In this document: positions 6,205 to 9,862 of the stretch, one piece after another
Layout of the letters: each line of letters opens with the position of its first letter
How positions within the stretch are numbered: position 1 is the stretch's first letter
Assembly: GCA_002315595.1 (NCBI GenBank)
Contig: DCHG01000045.1
Location: 1-9,862 of the forward strand
Origin: Clostridiales bacterium UBA1758
Lineage (GTDB): Bacteria; Bacillota; Clostridia; Oscillospirales; UBA1758
Reading direction: 5' to 3'
Length of the DNA stretch: 9,862 nt
Translations under genes and position numbers: made by a program
Notes under the pieces: model-generated
The model's input: only the letters and a program-made list of their open reading frames with translations
Told to the model about the DNA's origin: nothing
Database searches by the model: none

Positions 6205-7324
6205 ATCCCGCGACAAATTCGGCAAAGAGAGTTTCGAACAGATCAAACCAACCGAGGCGTTCGACATCCCGAACGGCTTCGATGGGGATCTCGGCAATGA
6301 CCTGATCGGCGTTTCGGACGGTGAGTTTGCCGAGTACGCAACCTCCTGTGACGGGTGCTTCGACGCTTTCGACGAGGGAAAGTTCGGTTTCGATCGTATT
6401 TGCCGAAGATCGGGGAACGACAAGGTCGCCGTTTTCACCCAAACGAAGCGGGACGGCGTCGGATTTTCCGAGGATGACGGGGACGGAATTTACCGGGAGT
6501 TCGGCGGAGTATAACGACCAGCCTGCAAAGCCGTAATCGAGCATCGAAGCGGCGGAAGCAAATCGTTCATCGGAGGACTCCGCCCCCATTACCGCCGCGA
6601 TCAGTTCCATGCCGTCGCGTTCGGCAGTCCCCGAAAAGCAGTATTTCGCTTCTGTGGTATAGCCGGTCTTCAACCCCGTGATGCCACGGTAACTTTTGAG
6701 AAGTTTGTTAGTGTTGACGAGGGTGAATTCACCGTCGCGTACGCTGTCCATCCAGACAAGCGAATACGCCCGAACGATCGAATGTTTCATCAGTTCGCGC
6801 GACATTTTCGCGATATCCGCGGCACTCGAAAGATGACCGTCCGCGTCCAAACCCGTACAGTTGACGAAATTCGTGTCCGTCATGTCGAGTTTTACGGCGC
6901 GTTCGTTCATTTTTTCGACGAATGCGTCTTCACTGCCCGCGACAAGTTCGGCAAGTGCGACGGCGGCGTCGTTGGCAGATGCGATCATCACACTTTTGAC
7001 GAGATCCTCGACCGTCATGACTTCACCCGCTTCGAGGTAGATCTGCGATCCGCCCATTTCTGCGGCAGTCGCACTGACGCAGACCTCGTCCGTCCGTGAG
7101 AAATCCCCACGATCCATTGCCTCAAAGACGAGAAGAAGCGTCATAATTTTCGTCACCGAAGCGGGCGCAAGCCGTTCGTGCGCGTTCTTTTCATAAAGGA
7201 TTTCGCCCGTGGAACGCTCCATTAAGACCGCCGCGGGTGCGGAAGTATCAAAGCCCGCTTTTGCGGGAACGCCCAAAAGCATCAGCGCAAAGATCACGAT
7301 AAAAATACCGACCTGTTTTTTCAT
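6203..7324 (-). CDS. dacF: D-alanyl-D-alanine carboxypeptidase (DacF/PBP5-type, S11 family)
   Basis: Removes the terminal D-alanine from peptidoglycan pentapeptides outside the membrane, limiting cross-linking; members act in vegetative wall or in spore cortex. The 373-residue precursor has a signal peptide (about 1-23: MKKQ, a hydrophobic core, then AKA before GFDTS). The three penicillin-binding motifs are in order: SVTK (Ser56-Lys59, nucleophile Ser56), SAN (116-118) and KTG (219-221). A beta-rich PBP5 C-terminal domain (about 265-355) and a final aromatic, amphipathic stretch LGWFDLFETLFAEFVAG, probably the membrane anchor, follow. The ATG at 7324 has GAGGTGAT just upstream. No convincing sigma A promoter is visible ahead of it; a sigma E-like -10 is described separately. 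The choice among dacA, dacB and dacF names is by overall resemblance only. Confidence 0.93.
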   Translation of the reverse strand: MKKQVGIFIVIFALMLLGVPAKAGFDTSAPAAVLMERSTGEILYEKNAHERLAPASVTKIMTLLLVFEAMDRGDFSRTDEVCVSATAAEMGGSQIYLEAGEVMTVEDLVKSVMIASANDAAVALAELVAGSEDAFVEKMNERAVKLDMTDTNFVNCTGLDADGHLSSAADIAKMSRELMKHSIVRAYSLVWMDSVRDGEFTLVNTNKLLKSYRGITGLKTGYTTEAKYCFSGTAERDGMELIAAVMGAESSDERFASAASMLDYGFAGWSLYSAELPVNSVPVILGKSDAVPLRLGENGDLVVPRSSANTIETELSLVESVEAPVTGGCVLGKLTVRNADQVIAEIPIEAVRDVERLGWFDLFETLFAEFVAG

Positions 7325-7340
7325 ACGATCACCTCACGGC

Positions 7341-7371
7341 AATGTATGAATTCGTTCAGGTCGGTATGTGA
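7341..7371 (-). promoter_or_regulatory. Possible sigma E-type promoter upstream of dacF
   Basis: On the minus strand CATACATT (7348-7341) fits the Bacillus sigma E -10 pattern CATACAHT fully. TCACATAC 15 bases further up is a partial -35. The start would fall only about 10 bases before the ATG, at the ribosome site, which is unusually close and weakens the case. No sigma A promoter was found in 7325-7428. Confidence 0.27.
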
Positions 7372-7420
7372 GTGCAGGATAAATGCGGACAAAGGATCGT
7401 CGGTAGACAATTTTTCCCGG

Positions 7421-7456
7421 AAAAGAGAATTGTCCGCCTCTGGCAAGGCGGACAAT
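7421..7456 (-). terminator. Rho-independent terminator downstream of the HPr-like gene
   Basis: ATTGTCCGCC and GGCGGACAAT form a perfect 10-bp stem (11 with an inner T-A pair) around a short loop. On the minus strand the stem is followed by TCTCTTTTCC, a U-rich tail. It lies about 75 bases past the HPr-like stop and about 100 bases before dacF. It would separate the two genes, although a regulatory hairpin cannot be excluded. Confidence 0.6.
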
Positions 7457-7479
7457 CAGAAAGGAAGGGAGAAAACATG

Positions 7480-7498
7480 AAAAAACGCAAACGCGTTT
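7480..7498 (-). terminator. Second, weaker terminator-like hairpin after the HPr-like gene
   Basis: The minus strand reads AAACGC-GTTT-GCGTTT and runs into TTTTTTCATGTTTTC. This is a six-pair stem with a four-base loop ending in a T run. It is the first hairpin after the HPr-like stop and may act with the stronger hairpin at 7429-7456. On the plus strand the same bases mimic a ribosome site and an 11-codon frame, probably by chance. Confidence 0.4.
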
Positions 7499-7531
7499 CA
7501 GAGTGTTATTAAATTTGGGGGATATCGAGGA

Positions 7532-7768
7532 TTACTCGACGACGAGTTCCTTGATATCGCTGAGGAATTTTTCCGCTTCCGCATCTTCGCCGTGGATGTC
7601 AACCATGATCGGCTTGGAGAGGTCCAGCGAGAAAAGGCCCATGATGGACTTCGCGTCCACGAGGTACCTTCCGGAGACAATGTCAATATCGCAGGAACGA
7701 GCAGTAGCGGCATTGACAAGACGCTTGACGTCGTTGATGGATGAGAGTTGAATGTTGAACTTTTTCAT
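7532..7768 (-). CDS. HPr-like protein without the catalytic histidine
   Basis: A 78-residue protein of the HPr fold. HPr normally carries phosphate from enzyme I to sugar permeases on His15 and is regulated at Ser46 by HPr kinase. The Ser46 block is well kept here: DAKSIMGLFSLDL with Ser41. The segment that should read GIHARPA instead aligns with INDVKRL, placing Asp13 at the catalytic histidine and Lys15 at the conserved arginine. PTS phosphotransfer through His15 is therefore not expected. The nearest known logic is Bacillus Crh, which has Gln15 but keeps Ser46 and acts in carbon catabolite control. The ATG at 7768 is preceded by AAAGGAG at good spacing. The gene appears to be monocistronic, with a promoter at 7804-7832 and terminators after it. 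Its role as a regulator rather than a carrier is inference. Confidence 0.88.
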   Translation of the reverse strand: MKKFNIQLSSINDVKRLVNAATARSCDIDIVSGRYLVDAKSIMGLFSLDLSKPIMVDIHGEDAEAEKFLSDIKELVVE

Positions 7769-7784
7769 TTGAATGACTCCTTTC

Positions 7785-7813
7785 TTGTATTCGTGGAAAA
7801 TGTATTATATAAT
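7785..7813 (+). promoter_or_regulatory. Possible plus-strand promoter reading toward mtaB
   Basis: TTGTAT (7785-7790) is followed after 17 bases by a perfect TATAAT (7808-7813). It shares the palindrome ATTATATAAT (7804-7813) with the opposing HPr promoter. If used, it would give mtaB a leader of about 264 bases that includes all the inverted repeats of this region. The -35 matches only three of six consensus bases. Confidence 0.35.
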
Positions 7814-7832
7814 GATGTTCGGCAGATGCCGG
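7804..7832 (-). promoter_or_regulatory. Promoter of the HPr-like gene
   Basis: On the minus strand a perfect TATAAT lies at 7809-7804, giving a start near 7797 and a leader of about 29 bases with AAAGGAG. The -35 at 17 bases is CCGGCA (three of six consensus bases); TTGTCC (7836-7831) pairs better with a shifted -10, TTATAT (7812-7807), at 18 bases. The weak -35 sits inside an inverted repeat, which suggests regulated expression. Confidence 0.5.
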
Positions 7833-7834
7833 AC
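7817..7834. repeat. Inverted repeat over the HPr promoter -35 (operator candidate)
   Basis: GTTCGGCA-GA-TGCCGGAC is an 18-bp dyad with seven of eight arm positions paired. It covers the -35 region of the HPr-like promoter and also the first bases of any transcript from the opposing plus-strand promoter. It could be a repressor site or a small RNA hairpin; no known operator consensus was recognised. Confidence 0.45.
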
Positions 7835-7856
7835 AAGATCATACGAAGTAGGGGGA

Positions 7857-7953
7857 CATCGCACAAAATTCGCGGTTGCGCAAAGTTCGTGAATGAAAAC
7901 ACCCCTTTTGAACGCGATGCACGAACCGTTAGCCCTCGGTTCATTCATCGTGT
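7857..7953. other. Structured intergenic segment with nested and competing inverted repeats
   Basis: The gap at 7769-8083 contains no gene; apart from promoters and the repeat at 7817-7834 it holds this segment. The main element is a 42-base dyad (7912-7953): ACGCGATG-cac-GAACCG, an 8-base loop, CGGTTC-att-CATCGTGT, that is 8 pairs with one G-T, a 3x3 internal loop, and 6 perfect pairs. The same bases have other partners: CATCGC (7857-7862) pairs with GCGATG (7914-7919), and GAATGAA (7891-7897) pairs with TTCATTC (7940-7946). A perfect palindrome TTGCGCAA lies at 7876-7883. No T run follows the dyad on either strand, so it is not a standard terminator. It could be a leader RNA, a small RNA or protein sites; no known riboswitch was recognised. 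Confidence 0.4.
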
Positions 7954-8005
7954 ATTATTATAACCGATGTCAAATGAAAAATCTACGGCGAAGATGTATG
8001 AATAT

Positions 8006-8036
8006 TTGTCAAAAAACAATCTCTGTTTTGTACAAA
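8006..8036 (+). promoter_or_regulatory. Candidate proximal promoter of mtaB
   Basis: TTGTCA (8006-8011, five of six consensus bases) and TACAAA (8031-8036, four of six) are 19 bases apart, longer than the usual 17. The implied start near 8043 would leave a leader of about 40 bases before mtaB. It competes with the more distant plus-strand candidate at 7785-7813. Confidence 0.35.
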
Positions 8037-8083
8037 AATTTCCGTAATAATTGTGCAATAAATACAAGGAGCGAAAAATCAGC

Positions 8084-9370
8084 ATGAAAATCTCGTTTTT
8101 TACCCTCGGATGTAAGGTAAATCAGTTCGAAACGCAGGCGATGGAACGAATTCTTTTGTCAAAAGGTCACAAAATCGTGCCTTTTTCGGCAGAAACGGAC
8201 TGCTTTATCATCAATACCTGCGCCGTCACGGCGATGTCGGACAAAAAATCGCGTCAGGCGATCCACCATGCGCGCAGGACAAATCCGAATGCCGTTGTCG
8301 CGGTCTGCGGCTGTTTTTCGCAACACGCACCGGAGTCGGCGGCGGAAAGCGGCGCGGACATCATCTGTGGCACCGACGATAAAAAACGCTTTATCGAACT
8401 GATCGAATCCGCTGTCCGCGGCAAACAGGTGACCGAGGTCGTCGCCCCTGAATTACGCAAAGAATTCGAACGGTTGGACGGGGGAAGTATGGATGGACGC
8501 ACGCGTGCGGTGATGAAGGTAGAGGACGGGTGCAACAATTTCTGTGCATACTGCATCATCCCGTACACCCGCGGACGCGTTCGTTCGCTTCCGATGGAAG
8601 AAGCCGTTGCCGAGGCGAAACGGCTTGCGTCGGAGGGATATCGGGAGATCGTCGTGACCGGCATCGAGGTCTGCTCCTACGGTTGCGATCTGCCCGGAAA
8701 GCCGACCTATGCCGACCTCATCGCCGCAATCTGTGCATCGGTGCCGGAGATACGCATCCGCATGGGCTCGATCTACCCGAATACCGCGGATAATGACTTT
8801 TGCAAAAAGTTATCGAAATTTGGGAATTTCTGCCAACATTTCCATCTTTCGCTCCAATCGGGTTGCGATAAAACACTTCGCAGGATGAACCGACACTATA
8901 CGACCGAGGATGCGGCGCAGGCGGTGGGACGCATTTTTGCGAACTTCGAAAATCCGTCCGTGACGGCGGATCTCATCACGGGATTTCCGGGGGAAACGGA
9001 GGAGGAATTCGCCGAAACGCTTGCGTTTTTGCGGGAATTTCCGTCGCTCCATGTCCATATTTTCCCGTATTCCGTCCGTCCGGGGACGGTTGCCGAGCGA
9101 CTGCCCGATCAGGTGGACATCCCGGTGAGAAGCGAGCGTGCCGCGACTGCCACGAAAGTCATGCTCGAATCAAAGAAAAAGTTCCTCGAAAGTCAGATCG
9201 GACGCGAGCTAGAAGTGCTTTTTGAAACAAAAAAAGCGGGCGTATGGCACGGAAGTGCAAAAAATTACGCCGATGTCTGCCTGACCGACGACGAAAATCT
9301 CCGCAATCGCGTCATCTGCGTCCGCGCCGTGCGTGTGGAAGGCGACCAAATCATCGCCGAACGCATCTGA
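8084..9370 (+). CDS. mtaB: tRNA t6A37 methylthiotransferase (MtaB)
   Basis: Radical-SAM enzyme that adds a methylthio group to N6-threonylcarbamoyladenosine-37 of tRNAs reading ANN codons, giving ms2t6A. The 428-residue protein has the three parts of the family. The N-terminal methylthiotransferase domain has cluster cysteines Cys10 (FFTLGCKVNQFET), Cys46 (INTCAVTAMSDKKSRQ) and Cys77 (CGCFSQ). The radical-SAM core has CxxxCxxC at Cys150, 154 and 157 (VEDGCNNFCAYCIIPYTRGR), then LQSGCDKTLRRMNRHY and DLITGFPGETEEEF. A C-terminal TRAM-like segment (from about 365) follows. FTLGCKVNQ and the missing GDH-type signature of MiaB favour MtaB over MiaB or RimO. The ATG at 8084 fits the family start; AAGGAG lies about 12 bases upstream, slightly far. 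An in-frame TTG at 8051 is a less likely start. Confidence 0.94.
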   Translation: MKISFFTLGCKVNQFETQAMERILLSKGHKIVPFSAETDCFIINTCAVTAMSDKKSRQAIHHARRTNPNAVVAVCGCFSQHAPESAAESGADIICGTDDKKRFIELIESAVRGKQVTEVVAPELRKEFERLDGGSMDGRTRAVMKVEDGCNNFCAYCIIPYTRGRVRSLPMEEAVAEAKRLASEGYREIVVTGIEVCSYGCDLPGKPTYADLIAAICASVPEIRIRMGSIYPNTADNDFCKKLSKFGNFCQHFHLSLQSGCDKTLRRMNRHYTTEDAAQAVGRIFANFENPSVTADLITGFPGETEEEFAETLAFLREFPSLHVHIFPYSVRPGTVAERLPDQVDIPVRSERAATATKVMLESKKKFLESQIGRELEVLFETKKAGVWHGSAKNYADVCLTDDENLRNRVICVRAVRVEGDQIIAERI

Positions 9371-9395
9371 TTTCGCGCATTTACGGGAAAAGATG

Positions 9396-9415
9396 CCCTT
9401 TTTCACAAAAAGAGG
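9396..9415. repeat. Imperfect hairpin downstream of mtaB
   Basis: CCCTTTTT-CAC-AAAAAG, a bulged A, then GG, forms an eight-pair stem with a three-base loop, 26 bases after the mtaB stop. The T run is inside the stem rather than after it, so this is not a standard terminator. It may still reduce read-through. No better terminator was seen between mtaB and the next promoter. Confidence 0.3.
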
Positions 9416-9449
9416 GGACAGAATACCGCGAAATTCTTGCGAAAAATAA

Positions 9450-9478
9450 TTGCACGAAGCGTCGTGATGTGTTACAAT
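9450..9478 (+). promoter_or_regulatory. Sigma A promoter of the second aminotransferase
   Basis: TTGCAC (9450-9455) is followed by exactly 17 bases and TACAAT (9473-9478), with TG one base before the -10 making an extended -10. The start near 9485 gives a leader of about 54 bases, which contains a weak hairpin TGAAAAA...TTTTTCA before the GGAGG ribosome site. The gene is therefore likely to be transcribed independently of mtaB. Confidence 0.72.
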
Positions 9479-9538
9479 ACATTTAATATGCAAATTTGAA
9501 AAAGTGTATGTTTTTTCATGAATTTTCGGAGGTCGAAC

Positions 9539-9862
9539 ATGGAATTTTCAACCCGAATCAGTTCGCTGAAACCTTCCGCCATCCGCGAGATTTTAAAGGT
9601 CACGCAGGATCCGACGGTTATTTCTTTTGCCGCGGGCAATCCTGCGCCGGAAACTTTTCCTGCGGAGGAAATGAGCATCATTGCCGCGGACCTTTTTGCC
9701 AACCGTTCCGCGACCGCATTACAGTACGGTATCACCGAAGGCTATGCGCCGCTTCGTGACGCGATCACCAAGCGTATGCACGAAAAATACGGCGTCGGCG
9801 GCGACGGCGACATCACATTTGTCACCACCGGCGGTCAGCAGGTCATTGAACTTGCCGCCAAA
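9539..9862 (+). CDS. Class I/II aminotransferase, MocR/2-aminoadipate-aminotransferase type (5' part)
   Basis: The first 108 codons of a PLP-dependent aminotransferase that runs off the window. The translation begins MEFSTRISSLKPSAIREIL and contains ISFAAGNPAPETFPAEEM (28-45), ALQYGITEGYAPLRDAI (60-76) and FVTTGGQQVIELAAK (94-108). These are the N-terminal arm, the substrate-contact glycine-proline region, the YG-TEG-LR block and the start of the PLP-phosphate loop seen in LysN/YdcR-like aminotransferases. The lysine that binds PLP lies beyond the window. The ATG at 9539 has GGAGG six bases upstream and its own promoter. It is a different subfamily from the aminotransferase at 3643-4809; GNPAPETFP is the group's usual signature. 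The substrate is unknown. Confidence 0.88.
   Translation, partial: MEFSTRISSLKPSAIREILKVTQDPTVISFAAGNPAPETFPAEEMSIIAADLFANRSATALQYGITEGYAPLRDAITKRMHEKYGVGGDGDITFVTTGGQQVIELAAK

Noticed and set aside
7477..7512. An 11-codon plus-strand frame (MKKRKRVSECY) with a strong AGGAAGGGAG ribosome site
   Set aside because: It is followed only by the opposite-strand HPr-like gene, and its purine-rich start is the complement of the minus-strand terminator T tracts, so the ribosome site is probably coincidental.
7893..8087. A 64-codon plus-strand frame in the HPr/mtaB gap
   Set aside because: It has no ribosome site, no recognisable protein features, and runs through the inverted repeats and the candidate mtaB promoter.
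9396..9415. Hairpin after mtaB considered as a classical terminator
   Set aside because: The T run forms part of the stem and no T tract follows, so it was kept only as a repeat.
1..9862. CRISPR arrays, tRNA or rRNA genes, transposases, phage genes or toxin-antitoxin pairs
   Set aside because: No regularly spaced repeats, cloverleaf signatures or recognisable mobile-element proteins were found on either strand.

Overview
The window reads as ordinary chromosome from an endospore-forming Firmicute (class Clostridia, possibly a gut Oscillospirales-type lineage). The pointers are a spoIIR gene, a DacF-type carboxypeptidase, an HPr-like protein, strong AGGAG ribosome sites before almost every gene, and moderately GC-rich coding DNA with AT-rich promoters. 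Species cannot be assigned from the sequence alone. No phage, transposase, CRISPR, tRNA or rRNA was seen.

Layout. Positions 16-6089 hold seven tightly packed minus-strand genes, in transcription order: PHP-family (histidinol-phosphatase-like) phosphoesterase, Lrp/AsnC regulator, class I aminotransferase, DUF362-ferredoxin protein, ispE, spoIIR, tgt. Most gaps are 10-15 bp or overlaps; the exception is 52 bp before spoIIR. A near-consensus extended -10 promoter (6132-6160, minus) precedes the first gene, and a perfect 9-bp-arm AT-rich palindrome lies over its expected start point. The 52-bp gap before spoIIR holds a forespore-type (sigma F/G-like) promoter match, which would let spoIIR and tgt be expressed separately during sporulation. 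Upstream are two further minus-strand genes: dacF (6203-7324) and an HPr-like gene (7532-7768).

Positions 7769-8083 form a divergent control region rich in inverted repeats. To its right, on the plus strand, lie mtaB (8084-9370, a tRNA methylthiotransferase) and the first 108 codons of a second aminotransferase (9539 to the window end) with its own clear promoter.

The genes combine housekeeping (isoprenoid precursor synthesis, amino-acid transamination, tRNA modification by Tgt and MtaB) with sporulation and cell-wall functions. I see no evidence for a wholly new system. The most notable points are: tgt stops exactly where its zinc-binding tail should begin, at a sharp drop in GC at the window edge; the HPr-like protein lacks the catalytic histidine but keeps the regulatory serine; a sporulation-type promoter lies ahead of spoIIR; an operator-like palindrome sits at an operon that encodes its own Lrp-type regulator; and the HPr/mtaB intergenic region could form alternative RNA structures.
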